Source: Vitis vinifera
Lineage: Eukaryota > Streptophyta > Magnoliopsida > Vitales > Vitaceae
Length of the DNA: 64,000 nt
Direction: 5' to 3'
Assembly (NCBI RefSeq): GCF_030704535.1
Contig: NC_081820.1
Span: 27,137,001-27,201,000 of the forward strand
Part shown: piece after piece, positions 34,540 through 46,760 of the stretch
Layout of the letters: every line of letters begins with the position of its first letter
Numbering within the stretch: the stretch's first letter is position 1
Notes under the pieces: model-generated
Seen by the model: only the letters and a program-made list of their open reading frames with translations
What the model was told of the DNA's origin: nothing
Databases searched by the model: none
Made by a program: the position numbers and the translations under genes

Positions 34540-37137
34540 TCATGCTATATTCTTACAATTATATACGTGTTCTAACCCTGTTCTCATGTGAGTGTTCAAA
34601 TTATCTAGAGTTGTATAAATATCCTCTGTTTTCTCATGAGATTTGTCACAGGAAAGAAACACATGAATATCTTCTCTATCTTCAATCCAACTGCATCCTG
34701 GGCTCTTGTGCATTCCCCTATCCTTAATCATCTGCCTTGTTCTATCTAGGTCATGCCACCTCCCTGCATAAGCATACAAGTTTGCCAGCAGAACATAGTT
34801 TCCAGTATTATTTGGTTCCAACTCTATGAGACTTTCTGCTGCAATTTCTCCCAACTCAACGTTACCCCAAATAACACATCCCCCAAGTAGGGCACCCCAC
34901 ATAACTGAATCAGGCTTCCTTGGTATTTTCTTAACGAGCTCATAAGCTTCGTCTAGCCTTCCTGCTCGACTTAGGAGATCAACGATACATGTGTAGTGTT
35001 TTAAACTTGGTGTCACATTATAATACGTCATCAGATCAAAGAACTCATGGCCAGTCTCAACTGCCCCAGCGTGCACACATGAAGAAAGAACTGATAGGAA
35101 AGTCACATGGTCAGGTCTAAAGCCATTTCCCAGCATGTTACGAAATAGGGCAATTCCTTCATCCCCATGTCCATGCATTGCATATGCAGTAAGCATGGCG
35201 TTTTGAGACACCAAATTAGGGTTTGAGATCCTGTTATAGACCTGCATTGCATGCTTTATGCTTCCGCATTTTGCATACATGTCCACTAGAGCTGCTCCAA
35301 TGTGAACATCCAACTCATATCCTTGTCTTATTGAATGTGCATGAACCTGCTTGCCTCGTGCAATGGTCGCCAACCTTGCGCAGGCAGGTAAAATTATTCC
35401 AACTGTGTATATATCAGGCCTCAGACTTGAAGTCTGCATCTCAGTGAATAATCTCAGAGCAAGCTCATTGTGGCCGTTCTCCACATGACCCGAAATAATT
35501 CCATTCCAGGTATATACATTTGGCTCAAAACCATCTCCTTTCATCTTCTGAATAAGATTCTGAATGTTCTCAAGCTGATTGCAGCAGGCATAGCCAGAGA
35601 TCAACACGTTCCATGTAGCAGTATCCCTTTCCGTTACTCCATCAAAAGCCAACTGAGCAGCCTTCAAATCTTCACATTTGCTGTACATTTCAACCAAAGC
35701 TCCACCCACAAAGGTATTCCAATGCAGACCTCTAACAACGGCTTGAGCATGTACCTCCTTCCCTCGTCTCAAAGAAGCCATATCTGCACAAGCAGCAAGA
35801 ACACTCCCTAGGGTAAAAGAATCAGCTTCAATCCCTTCTTCCATCAGCAAATCCCGGAACATGCTCAAAGCTTCATCAAACAGTAAGTTGTCAGCATATC
35901 CTGAAATCATCGAGTTCCATGAAATTGTATCCTTCCCCACCAGCTCCATCTGATCAAACAACTCCTTGGCCTTTTCCACATTACCATTCTCACAGTACCC
36001 TACTATCATTGTATTATACGAAACCACATTTTTCACCGAAAACCCTGAAAAGATCTTGAGAGCGCTTCCCATATCAGCGCACCTCCTATACACATCTACC
36101 AATCCATTCACAACGAAAGGGTTGGACATGAACCCGTGTCTCGTGACGTAGCCATGGATTTCCTTGCCAAGGTTTAGGTTTTGTAATCTGGCACAGGCAG
36201 GAAGAACACTAGCTAGGGTTCGGGCATTTGGTTCAAACCCTGCTGCTTGCATTCTGCACAGCAGCTCAAGAGCTTCCTTGTCGTAGCCATTCTGTGCGAA
36301 CCCACCTATAACTGCACTCCAAGAAACAAGATTTGGCTTTGAATTTTCAGAACAAGACATTCTTTCCAGAAGCCCCAAAGCCTCATACACCTTGCCATTG
36401 GCAGCACAAGCGGTAACAATGGAGTTCCACGAAACCCGATCAATCTCTCTCATCGATGCTAAAACCTTCTTCGCATCATCTAAGCTTCCACATTTACCAT
36501 ACATATCTATCAGAGCATTTCCCACATAAATATTCGAAACATGTTGATACTTGATCACCACCCCATGCAACTGCCTTCCCAGTTCCAATACTCGGAGCCC
36601 ACCGCATAACTTCAACACGACGGGAAACACGAAAAACTCCAACCCAATATCATCAAGCTGCAGCTTTTCAAAGAGTGAAAGAGCTTCCTCAAAGTAACCA
36701 TGATCTACATGAACACTCAGAATGGCTGTCCAAGAGTACAAGTTTCTTTGGGGCATTTTTACAAACACCAAGTTTGCATCATCCAAACAACCAAATCTCC
36801 CGTACATTTGTAGCAATTTGGTTTCAACAAACTCATGACCATGAAACCCAGTTTTGAGGGTGTGGGCATGAACTTGTTTTCCTAGGTTAAGGGTTCTGCA
36901 AGATTCAAGAAGTGAAGCGTAAGTGCTTGAATCAATTTGTTTATCAAGTAGTGAAAGATGGGTGTGGTGGGCTGCTGTAGAAAGATGCATGGATTGGGGA
37001 GTGGAGTTTGGGCTTTGAAAGGAGAGGTTAGTGGGTTTGCGAGGAACATTGAAATCATGTTGTGGGGGTGGTGGTGGCTGAGGGGTGGTGGTCTGTGGTT
37101 GTAGGCCAAGCATTTTGGCTGTGGGGAACAAAGGCAA
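34540..37137 (-). CDS. Pentatricopeptide repeat protein, PLS class with E domain
   Basis: Single uninterrupted frame of 865 aa, typical for intronless plant PPR genes. PPR proteins bind organellar RNA in mitochondria or plastids and act in editing, splicing or stability. Tandem repeats of about 31-36 aa run from about residue 55 to 760, with recurring signatures such as [60 protein letters not shown] and [20 protein letters not shown]. The spacing is that of P, L and S repeats. The C terminus ([28 protein letters not shown]) is the E/E+ extension. There is no DYW deaminase domain, so an editing role would require a partner. The N terminus is proline/serine/threonine-rich (residues 1-50), fitting an organelle transit peptide. 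An alternative start is the second Met at residue 9. Confidence 0.95.
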   Translation of the reverse strand: MPLFPTAKMLGLQPQTTTPQPPPPPQHDFNVPRKPTNLSFQSPNSTPQSMHLSTAAHHTHLSLLDKQIDSSTYASLLESCRTLNLGKQVHAHTLKTGFHGHEFVETKLLQMYGRFGCLDDANLVFVKMPQRNLYSWTAILSVHVDHGYFEEALSLFEKLQLDDIGLEFFVFPVVLKLCGGLRVLELGRQLHGVVIKYQHVSNIYVGNALIDMYGKCGSLDDAKKVLASMREIDRVSWNSIVTACAANGKVYEALGLLERMSCSENSKPNLVSWSAVIGGFAQNGYDKEALELLCRMQAAGFEPNARTLASVLPACARLQNLNLGKEIHGYVTRHGFMSNPFVVNGLVDVYRRCADMGSALKIFSGFSVKNVVSYNTMIVGYCENGNVEKAKELFDQMELVGKDTISWNSMISGYADNLLFDEALSMFRDLLMEEGIEADSFTLGSVLAACADMASLRRGKEVHAQAVVRGLHWNTFVGGALVEMYSKCEDLKAAQLAFDGVTERDTATWNVLISGYACCNQLENIQNLIQKMKGDGFEPNVYTWNGIISGHVENGHNELALRLFTEMQTSSLRPDIYTVGIILPACARLATIARGKQVHAHSIRQGYELDVHIGAALVDMYAKCGSIKHAMQVYNRISNPNLVSQNAMLTAYAMHGHGDEGIALFRNMLGNGFRPDHVTFLSVLSSCVHAGAVETGHEFFDLMTYYNVTPSLKHYTCIVDLLSRAGRLDEAYELVKKIPRKPDSVMWGALLGGCVIWGNVELGEIAAESLIELEPNNTGNYVLLANLYAYAGRWHDLDRTRQMIKDRGMHKSPGCSWIEDREDIHVFLSCDKSHEKTEDIYTTLDNLNTHMRTGLEHVYNCKNIA

Positions 37138-37474
37138 AAGTTATAACGAAGGTTTAAGAAGGGTTTATGATGGATAAAGGATGGGTCTATTTTCGTCACA
37201 TTTACCAATCAGATTGTGCCGGGTAGTAGAGGAGAGAGAAAAAAAAAATCTAAAATGGCAGACCTCTTGACATGCAATTATTTGAGGGGTGGGTAGAATT
37301 TCAATGAACCTTTTTTTTTCTTTCTATGTTTTAGTTTTTTATTATGGAATTATTCGAGGGGTGGATGGAAATTCAATGTACTTATTTTCTTTTTTTATTT
37401 TATTATTATTTTAAATTTAAACTAAATTACTAATTTAACATGACATTACATTGCAACTTTTCATTGTCAACTCA
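37138..37474. other. 5' flank of the PPR gene
   Basis: Presumed promoter and 5' UTR. The phrase ttattcgaggggtgg / atttgaggggtgggtagaatttcaatg is repeated about 70 bp apart (37281 and 37349), a small local duplication. Confidence 0.4.
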
Positions 37475-37483
37475 TTATCTAAT

Positions 37484-38332
37484 GGGAAATTGTATTCCTA
37501 AATCCTATCCACCTTCCTTGTTTCCTTATTTCCTCACCCACCTTAATGAATTTTTTTAATATTAAAGACCCCTAATAAGAGAATGAAAATAGCCTTTGTT
37601 TTTTTACTTAATTCTAAATTAAATTTTAATATTTAATAGTATTAAGTATTAGGTTGCTTGTTTTTATCGTATTTTATTTTTATTAAGTATTAAAAAATAA
37701 AGAAAAACCATTATATTATTTTTTCTATTTAACAAAAAGTTTATAATAAATCACAAAAAAGTTAAAAAAACAAACAACTTAAATTCTTAAAACAAATTAT
37801 ATTTAACAAAAATCCAAAAAATAACACTCTCTAAATGAATTTCCTCACCACCTTCGCTCAATCCCCTTGGAGCCCTAAACTTGTGTACTTCTATTTTTCA
37901 AGATTTATTTTTACAAGTAAAATTAAGAAGAAAAAAAAAATCGTGTTTGTTAAACCCTTTACTTTTAAAAATTTGATTGCAAAAATCAAAATGTTATGTC
38001 ATAAAAAAATTTTGACTTCCAAATTTTAAAATATGAAATTAACTCTCTTAATGTTTCTTACCAAATCAACAATGGTGGATTCAGAAGACATGCTTATCTG
38101 CTAATGTCTAAAATGCAAAATGGAGATGTCTCTTATGGTAAAAATGAGAGAAAAATGGTGGGTGGAGAGGAAAGATGGAGGAAGAAGAAGAAAGATGGAG
38201 CGAAGGATTTTTTTTGGGGGAACATTGAGTTTCGATAGGTGGATGCATTGATGGAATGTAAGGGTTAAAATGGGCAAAGAAATTGGGTGGATGAGGAAAT
38301 AGGAATTAAGATGGGTAGAAATATAATTTCTC
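37484..38332. mobile_element. Mutator-like miniature element
   Basis: An element of 849 bp flanked by 9-bp direct repeats TTATCTAAT (37475-37483) and TTATATAAT (38333-38341), with one mismatch. The ends are long imperfect inverted repeats of about 55-60 bp: left GGGAAATTGTATTCCTAAAT and right (reverse-complemented) GAGAAATTATATTTCTACCC, later sharing ATTTCCTCA(C/T)CCACC. A 9-bp duplication with long inverted ends fits the Mutator superfamily. No transposase frame is present; the interior contains purine-rich runs and AT-rich DNA. Confidence 0.68.
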
Positions 38333-39087
38333 TTATATAATATCTTAAAATTTTGAATGCATATAACAATGTAAGTATTTTACATTTAGTAAACAAAATT
38401 AAGTAAAGAGAGCTTGATTTAATGAATCAACTTTTTTGTGTTTGTTAGGTCAAAATTTAGTCTGGTCTCATGGTTGTTGGAAGGTTATGAGTCAAAAGTT
38501 AAATTTTCTTTTGAATACTGGTGATGAGGTTGAAGGAGAGACACAAACTTTAAGCCAATAATTATGTAGTTTCTTTTTATGACCATAGGGTATCTCACCT
38601 TTAATCCTATTGGAGTTTGAGAACATCATGATTAGTCTTTGTAAATCATATAATCATTTGGTGCCATATCATGATCTTGGTCAACATTTTTTTTCTTTTT
38701 TCTTTTTTACAATCTTTTTTTTTTATTGTTTCCTTTGACAATCAATGAATGAAGGTTGTTTGTCCTCTAACAATGAATTAGATGATCTTAATCTATACTT
38801 AATGATTTGTTAGTCTAGTTTCAATGCATGATAGAACTTTTTTAGGGTATATGAAGTGATTAAATAGACGTAAGCATGCGTAATATTGATGCTATGATCC
38901 TTGATGCTTACGAGAAAAAAGTTATCGATTTTTTTATGTCAAATACACTACCATGTTATTTTGTTTTTAAAAAAACTCCAATTTTGTGAATCTTTTTGGT
39001 TTCTTAGAAAATAAAACATGAATTCTCAACTTCTAGAACACCTTAAAAAAAACCCTAAAATCGAGAATTTGAGACATCGATGTGGTT
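38333..39087. other. AT-rich intergenic, nothing recognised
   Basis: T-rich runs near 38690-38725 and no credible reading frame. Confidence 0.4.
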
Positions 39088-39450
39088 GGATGAACCATTA
39101 TGTTGATTAGTTAGTGAAAATAACATGTTTAATTGTTAAAACAATGATAAAGAGTTAACCGCACGCATGCGAGAGAGTTTAATTTGCAGAGAAAATTACT
39201 TTATGAGAGTCATTAATTTAGTTTCTATCACACTTACGAGAAATTTTCTTATACTCAATCCCTTCACATGGATGAGCCATTATGTTGATTAGTTAGTGAA
39301 AATAACATGTTTAATTGTTGAAACAATGATAAAGAGTTAACCGCACACATGCAAGAGGGTTTAATTTGCAGAAAAAATTACTTTATGAGAGTTATTAATT
39401 TAGTTTCTATTATACTTAGGAGGAATTTTCTTATGCTCAATCCCTTCACA
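39088..39450. repeat. Tandem duplication, 182-bp unit, two copies
   Basis: Copies 39088-39269 and 39270-39450 share ccattatgttgattagttag, aacaatgataaagagttaac and end aatcccttcaca. Divergence is only a few percent by eye, so this duplication is comparatively recent. Confidence 0.88.
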
Positions 39451-40667
39451 AGAACCTTTTTTTTTTCTTTAAGTTATTAACCCTATGTTCTCAATAGATC
39501 CAATCAATGCATCATGACATACAAACTTTTCCTAGGTTTGATCACTCACCTTGGTGGATTAATTCCCAATTACATTATAAAGAAATATGATAGTTATATT
39601 TTTTAAGGTTTCTTTTGTCGGGTTTTTTTTTTTTTCCGAATATATAACAAAAATTCAACATGATTACGTTATTAACAAAGTTAATTTTGTGCGATATGAG
39701 TCACTCATCTACCTTGTATAAACACCGAGTGGTATAGGTCTGTCTCTGTACCCTACACTCTACTAAAAAATATCCAAGATTTGGTTAAAGCTCCGATCAT
39801 TGTTAAGTGATATTGTCATTCATTCAATTACATGTGAGGTTTATAATCATACTTAGGATTTTAGATGACTTATTTGATAATTTATCGGGAATTTTAAAGA
39901 AGGAAGTCCCCTAATCACAATGAATCTAGAACCCTAAATGGAAACCTAATAAAAAAAACTGATGAATCTAGAAATTATTGTGTAAAATGGTATCATATTG
40001 TAATAGTGATCAACCCCCGTAACCCTAGTAGTAACCTATGATACTGAGGTAGGCAGTAGGGTAAAGTTGAGTGAACCTTATAGAAATTTCATATTCTCAT
40101 CACATAGACAAATTTAGAGAAGCAAGGGAAAAAGGTTTGGAGGGAAGAGTAATAGAGAAGATACCTAGGTTTGGCAAGAAAAGGACCTCCATGATGGCCT
40201 GATGGGGGCTGGTGCAACTCCATCTACCACTTTAAAACTACCCTAGTGGCACCACCTCAGACCAACAAAAAAGAGAAAATGTTTTAATAAAAGGGAGGGT
40301 CTATCATCAGTCTATGTCTGGGGGATTTGCTGAGTGGAGGAGATTATTCTCCCTCCTAGGCACAGCTCCCCAAGGGAATGTTTGTGGGTTCCACACAGAA
40401 AATCCTCCAAGAGGGGAATGGCAGTCAAGCTAGGGTTTCAATGCCTTCAAATATTTAAAAAGAAAAATGAAGAAGGAATATGGCCTGGGAAGCAATAATA
40501 TTAATGATCATTCATGGAAATGGGGGCACATTGTGATGGATGAGAGGCTTCAAAGACTAAGTGGGTACTGTAAAAGGAAATCATTAGGTGGGGCATTGGT
40601 GGAGACTGGTGAGCTTGTTTTCAGTAGAGATTATTGGGTTTGTTGCTATAAACTTGATTGAAGAAGA

Positions 40668-40701
<34 letters not shown>

Positions 40702-41663
40702 AGGAAGGCTTGTCAATACTTTACTGTCTAATATAAAGTCTCTTCTCGAAGTGGTCTACCATGTGAGGATATGGAAGATGGGTCATACCTAGTTGTTATG
40801 GTTATTCTTTTCTCTCCTGTAGATTTGCTTCATGAGAGGGTGCTTTAATGGCTGGAAGAATCTCAAAGACTCATATGGGAACTGATAAGACTCTGACACT
40901 CCTGACCTGTTTGGCAAGCAAAAAGAAAGAGAGGGAAAAAAGAAAAAAAGAAAACATAAAAAGAAAAAAGCAAAAGCTTGGGGGTGGAAAGGATGACAGC
41001 AATCATTCCATGACATGAAATAAACTAAAAATAATTGCCAATCAACCCACAAATGAAACAACAAGTCCTCTTAGGATTATAAAAGCTCTCCTTGATTACA
41101 AACTTCAATAATATATATCACTGACTCCTGTTGAAAGATCAACAAACAGATAACAATGGGGTGGGTGCTAGCTGTACATAATAGAAGAAGAAGAAGATGA
41201 AGAAACATATGAACCAAAATTAAGCCTGGTGCAAGGCCAACAAGTGGGAATCAAAGCTTGTTTCTCTGAAAGATGGGATATGGGTTTTGCTTGGGCTCTC
41301 TTTTCCTCTATCTCTACATACAGACAGTATCATTCCAAGACATTGACACCCCTCTTGAAGCCAAACCTAAAATGAGCTTCAAACCACCACATTGATGAAA
41401 AGAGTACTAAAGGGAGAACAGGAAAGTAAAAGGGAGAGAAAATTTAAAAAGCAAAAATTTCATGAAGAAGTACAACAAATGAAAGAAAAGAAAAGAAACC
41501 CATGTACCCTATCTGTTAGTTTTGATCATCATCGACTCCAAACAAGCCAGTCAGCAAAGCAAGTGAAAGAGAAAAACAAAGAGAGAGAGAACCCCACCTT
41601 GACCACCACCTTCTTTTTCTTCTTCTTCTTCTTAATTGCTTTTTTTTTTTTTTTCTAGATTAT
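39451..41663. other. Intergenic between PPR and Dof genes
   Basis: No supported gene. Contains a (GA)n microsatellite (40667-40703) and purine-rich runs. The last few hundred bases (about 41100-41663) are probably the 3' UTR side of the minus-strand Dof gene. Confidence 0.4.
40667..40703. repeat. GA microsatellite
   Basis: Run of GA dinucleotides interrupted once by a T. Confidence 0.9.
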
Positions 41664-43075
41664 TTACCATGATCCTCCACCCAACATTCCATTCCAATAC
41701 CCAGCTGAGTCTCCTTGAACTCCTCTACTTTGCTCAAACTCAGTGGTGTTTGAAACTTGCTTCAAATCCTCAAGTGGGAACAACAGCCTTGCACCACTCT
41801 CCTGAACTCCTTGCAGACTCCCATACCCACTTTGAAACCCATCCAGAGAAAAATTAAGAGTTGGTTTGAACTCCTGCAGAGGAAACCCAGATGAGTAAAT
41901 TGAATTTGAATCAGAAACCGACATGGGCATGAAAGAACCCAGTCCCCTGGAAGCAATCCCAGTACTCTTGAGCAGCTCCATGGCTGAGAGGTGATGATGG
42001 GATGAAGATGAAGATGGGGTAGGGTTTTGGAGGTGGGGTTTGCTGTCACCATTGTAGGACAAATCAGCAAATTCAGATATGCTGTTGTTGTAATCCTCAG
42101 GAGGAGGTGGGAAAGCTAGGTTGAGATCTTGGCCTTCATGGATCTTAGGGTTTTGAGAAGCAGATGATGGAAACCCTGGAGGAGTACTAGTGATAAGATG
42201 ATCAGGAAGCAATTTTTTTGAAGAAGCTGGTGATGATGATGAAGAAGAAGAAGAAGTTGACCTCTTGTTCTTCCTTGAACCGCCACCAACTGGAACATTT
42301 CTGAGAGAACCACCCTCTGTCCAATACCTTCTACAAGTTTTGCAGAAGTATCTAGGCTGTGAGAGACTGTAGTTGTTATAGTAACAGAACTTTGTATTGG
42401 TTGAATTGCACCTTGGGCAGTTCAAAGCTTGATCCTTCTGTGGCCTTGCCCTCCTCTCAGCCACAGGCCCTGAGCTTTCCATGGGTTTAACCACTCCAAT
42501 CCCCTAAAAATCCAGACAAGAAAGAAAAGGCCATGAGGCATAAATTCATCATCAGAAAACCATAGTGTTTGTCTCTCAAGAAAAAAAAATGGAGCCAAAG
42601 TCATGGGAAACAAACAAGACAAAGAAAACGAGGTCGCTAGCTAGCTTTACACTAGTGAGGATTACAGCAGCAAGCAATAAAAACAAATTATAACTGCTTT
42701 TTTCTTGGCCCTTTTTAGCATCAGATAGTATTTTTGAAAAGAAAAAAAAATTAAAACAAAAAAGTGCAGTACTTTCAATTTGAAACTGATGAAAGATCTC
42801 AAAATGACAACAACACAAAATTCAAATATTAGTGGGGGCTCAACAGCATCATCTCATGGAAAAAAAGTTCTCAACTTTTAGAACAATCAACAAGAAAAAA
42901 ATTTCAAAACCCACAGCCAAAAAATAAAAATAAAATTCTAAAGTCTGAATTTTGCCTTGAATATCTACACCTATATCTATATAAATAGAGCAAACCCCAA
43001 AAAAGAGAAGATCTCATGATTTCATAGAGAGAAAACATGGGGTCTGTGTACCTGTGGCCACTGAGCTGTGTCCAT
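41664..43075 (-). CDS. Dof zinc-finger transcription factor
   Basis: Two exons, 43052-43075 (MDTAQWPQ) and 41664-42503, joined CACAG^GTACAC...TTTTTAG^GGGATTGG in phase 0; 287 aa. Dof proteins are plant-specific nuclear factors that bind AAAG-containing DNA. The domain has the C-X2-C-X21-C-X2-C finger (Cys37, Cys40, Cys62, Cys65), starting [20 protein letters not shown], followed by [20 protein letters not shown] and a basic KNKR. After it come serine runs, a proline-rich part and an acidic/serine C terminus ending in [12 protein letters not shown]. The tiny first exon MDTAQWPQ matches a plant Dof subgroup that starts the same way, which decides the start codon. A member of the vascular-type Dof subgroup is likely, but the exact orthologue is not assigned. 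Confidence 0.94.
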
Positions 43076-46000
43076 GGATTTTGAGAAGAAAGACAAATGA
43101 AAAGGAAGTAGGAAAAGCTATGGAGAGACTTTGAGAGAGAGGAGAAAATCACCCACTTTTTCTCAGCAGCTGCTCTTAAAAGCAAGAGGGAACACTTTGA
43201 GGGAGATATTATATGTTGGGTGGTTCCATGCGTTTGGATTACTACCTATGTGAATGAATGAATGAATGAGATTGAGAAGGGGTTGGGGGTAGTTTTGTCA
43301 ATTCTTAATCTTTCACTCTTTGTTGATTGTTTTTTTTTTTTTAATTAATTACTTAACCTAGGATGCCTTAAATGGGTGGATGGGATTTTTAAATAAATAC
43401 TATTATTACTTTATTTTTTTTAAAATCATGATGGTAGGTATAATTGTGAAGCTTGATGGGGAAAGTAACAAGGAAAAGTTAAAAATAAAAAATGTTAATG
43501 AAAATCATTTTTTCATATTTAGTGAATCTTGAAAAATATAAATAAAATTAGTTAAAAAAGAAAAAAAAAATTGATTTATAAAAATATATGTAAATAATTT
43601 ATTAACTTTAACTTTATATTTTATTTTATTTTTTATCTTTTCTTTCATTAATTTTTTTTTCTTTCCTCAAAATTTTCAAGAATTAAAATAAATATTTTTA
43701 AAACTATATGAAAACTATGTACGGTAGTGTGAGTCTTAAAAGAAGAATTGATCACAAAATCTATTTATCTTGAAAAACAATTTTCTTTTGCAAAATTCGA
43801 GAATTATTCTTGATTTTACATATTATTAAAAGTTTGTTTGCTAGTGATTTTAATCAGAGCCGACAAATCTACAGGGTTGGTAATTGAAATTACAATTCCA
43901 ATAATCATATTTTATTTAAACTTTATAGAATTGAAGTGGGAAAAGGCCATATTAGCATATGCAAAACATGGAAAGGTGATAATAGTAATAAAAGGACTTT
44001 TGAAATGGTGATGGATTCAAATCAAAGTAAGAAGGATTCTTTTTTCCTTCCTTGTTTCACTCTCTGAGGTGACTCCAATTGGTATGAAAAGTTTTGAGAG
44101 TTAGTTGGTCGGTTGGCTCTACAAAGAACCAAATTTAGGGTATGGAATATGGTGATGATGTTATGATCATTTAGATTTCACAGTGTGGATGAGTTCAAAT
44201 TGTGACAAAAGCATATGGAGATATGAAAGAATTTGCTAAAGTTTCTCTTTTTTCTCTTTGGTGGGTAGGATGTTACTTGAGCTTGCTTTTATTTTTTGGC
44301 AACTTTCCCCTATGCTACTATTAATATTTTGTCTCTAACTTCTACAAGAAGTTATTAAAAAAAGAAAAAAAAAGTGGTTTTGATTTTTCTTTAAACTAAT
44401 GAAGCAGGAGAAAAATATTGTTTAAATTTTAAGTTTTAAAATTAACTCAGATGTAGAAGGCAAACCTGATAGATAAGTGCATTTATTTTTATGAATGCAA
44501 GAAAAAATAAAGATTATTTTAAAATATATTTATATATATATATGCAAAATAAAAGAAAATGTAGTTTAGTATAGTAAGATGTGTGATAAAATCATATAAA
44601 TGAAATTTTTTTAATAAGAAAAATAAAAGTTTTGTGATTTAATTTATACAATGTTATGGTCTTCGAAAATCTCGGAATGACAAAAAAACTATATCGGTAA
44701 GTTCAGAATAAGTCTTTTAATTTCAAGTAATATAACTTCTAATTTGCAAATACAGAAATAAATCAAAACCCTTATTTATGTGTGAAGAAATTAATTTTAT
44801 ATATATAGATATTTCATATATAATAATATGAGATTACAAATAAATAGATAAATTCCTCGTGTGGGTTAGATGCGATAAAAATGTGACCCTTCACTTATAA
44901 GAGATAAAAACAATAGGGGAGACTCAAGCATAAAACTTATGATTAATCGCGATTTTAGTAATACATGATCATAAAAAAAATATCTTATTACATGAACCCA
45001 ATGGCAAAAATTGTGAAAAAGAATAGAAAGCAAAAAAGAAGAGAAACATTTCCTCTTTCCCAAACTAATTAAGTAAAAAAGACAATTGACATAAAGGACC
45101 CAAAGTTGCATAAAAATACATACAACAATTGGTGATGACAGCATTCTCCTAATGCAATAACCATGAAAAATGTGGAACCCACTTTGGGGAAAATCAGAGT
45201 AAGCAAACATGACAAGAGAGAAGAGAAGGAGAAAAAGGAGGAGGGTGGTAGTGTGGTGATGCAACTCAAGAAGTGACAAGAGAGAGTGTTGGTGGGATCC
45301 AATTACATATAATATATATAATATAAATGTATGGGTTTGTGACTTGTGATGAAGACTAAAATTATAGGGAGTTTCTTTTCCTTCTTTTCTAGATGATGGA
45401 GAGTCTTGGATTTGATTGGAATTCACAAAATCCAATGGGAATGGCCATCTTAAAAAGGAGGTAAGAGGACTGCACCCACTGCCTCTGATATATGTATGAA
45501 TGATCAAGTCTCAAGTCTCAAAGTGTGAAGGGAATATATATATGGATACACTAATGCACACATACCCACCTCCCAAATATTCCTTTTGTCAACTTAGCTC
45601 TTTCTTGGTATTGCTCTATCAAGCCATGGGCAACCCCACCAAAGGTTGAGTTGGGATTTTTTTATTTATTTATCTATTTATACCATTTTCTTGAAATATT
45701 TGTAAAAAAAAAAAAAGTTGTTATAAAAATAATTTGGGTTTTATAATAGTTAAAAACTATTCTAATATACCTTTACCATAATAAAGTTATCTTTTTAAAA
45801 AAATATTCTAATATATATTTACATCATATTAAAACTTAAAAATTTTTCTTTAAAAGATGATTTTAGAATTCAATATTTAAATTTAAAATTTTTGTTGTAG
45901 ATTTATAAATATTTTTTTAATTATTATTATTATTTTAAAAAATTTAGAATGATTTATTTATTTTTCAAAATCCCACTTGAGTTGTGGGTTATCTTGTCAC

Positions 46001-46389
46001 TCAAATCTTTTTAAATGAATTTCTACCATTTCTTTTACCAATTTTTTTAACCAATATGTTTAAATGCCATGCCATTGCTAGTCAAACTACTCCATACATG
46101 TATTGTTTAATTAATTCAATGGTTACAAATACTCTATGATGATTGGAAAGTTCTCAAAATTCGCCCATTCTTTGTGAGCTTAAAAAAAAATAAAAATAAA
46201 AATTAAGGATATTTATAATTTAAATTATTTTCGAATTATTTGGTGGATTTACTTCTCTATAAATGTATTGATTTTGTTAATAATTACGTTGTATTTCCCT
46301 CATTTCATTAAATTAAATTAATAAAAAAAATATGGATTTCCAAAAATACATCAATTTTCTTTCTATTTTATAACATTAATTCCAAAATA
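43076..46389. other. Intergenic; Dof promoter at left, then AT-rich DNA
   Basis: 43076-43300 is probably Dof 5' UTR and promoter, with a (TGAA)n run around 43252-43270. The remainder is AT-rich without recognisable elements. A 213-codon minus-strand open frame (44866-45507) has low-complexity, hydrophobic composition and no recognisable similarity; it is not annotated as a gene. Confidence 0.4.
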
Positions 46390-46760
46390 TAACGTTTGGA
46401 CCTTCTGCGGCTCACTTTAGCAAACAATCGAAAGCGCACCATAGCAAGAGGCCTGCAGTCCGTGGCGGCGTCGCCGGCTGGGACTCCGGATTTCCAGCCG
46501 GTCAGAGTCGTTACATCTGCAGATGGGATACGTGGCACAATTCAACAGCTCTATTGGTGCGACCCCACCTGAGTGCCAATGAAAAATAGAAACATGTCAA
46601 GGGGAGGAATATTTAGGTGTGTTGAAAGGTTCCATCATAGCGTGCGAGTGTACAATCAAGTAGAACAAACGAATCCTGATGATGATTGATGAAACGACAT
46701 CGTCACGTGGTGGGTTGTTGCAGCGTTCAGATTCTGCTTCCTCGTCAACCACTCAGCTAG
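46390..46760. other. GC-rich island in AT-rich intergenic DNA
   Basis: Bases about 46400-46520 are much richer in G and C than their surroundings (gtggcggcgtcgccggctgg). Nearby at about 46703-46708 is CACGTG, a G-box core. This could be the promoter or first exon of an unrecognised or lost gene, or a transposon fragment. No reading frame with known similarity is visible. Confidence 0.3.

Noticed and set aside
41392..41658. 88-codon plus-strand frame beside the Dof gene
   Set aside because: Lysine/glutamate and phenylalanine runs from purine- and T-rich low-complexity DNA; antisense to the Dof 3' region.
45100..45320. Possible microRNA precursor
   Set aside because: Checked by eye against the conserved plant microRNA families I remember (for example miR156, miR172, miR319); no match and no clear hairpin.
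44866..45507. 213-codon minus-strand open frame
   Set aside because: Low-complexity hydrophobic and histidine/leucine-rich translation with no family motif, no splice partner and AT-rich flanks. A chance frame is more likely than a gene.
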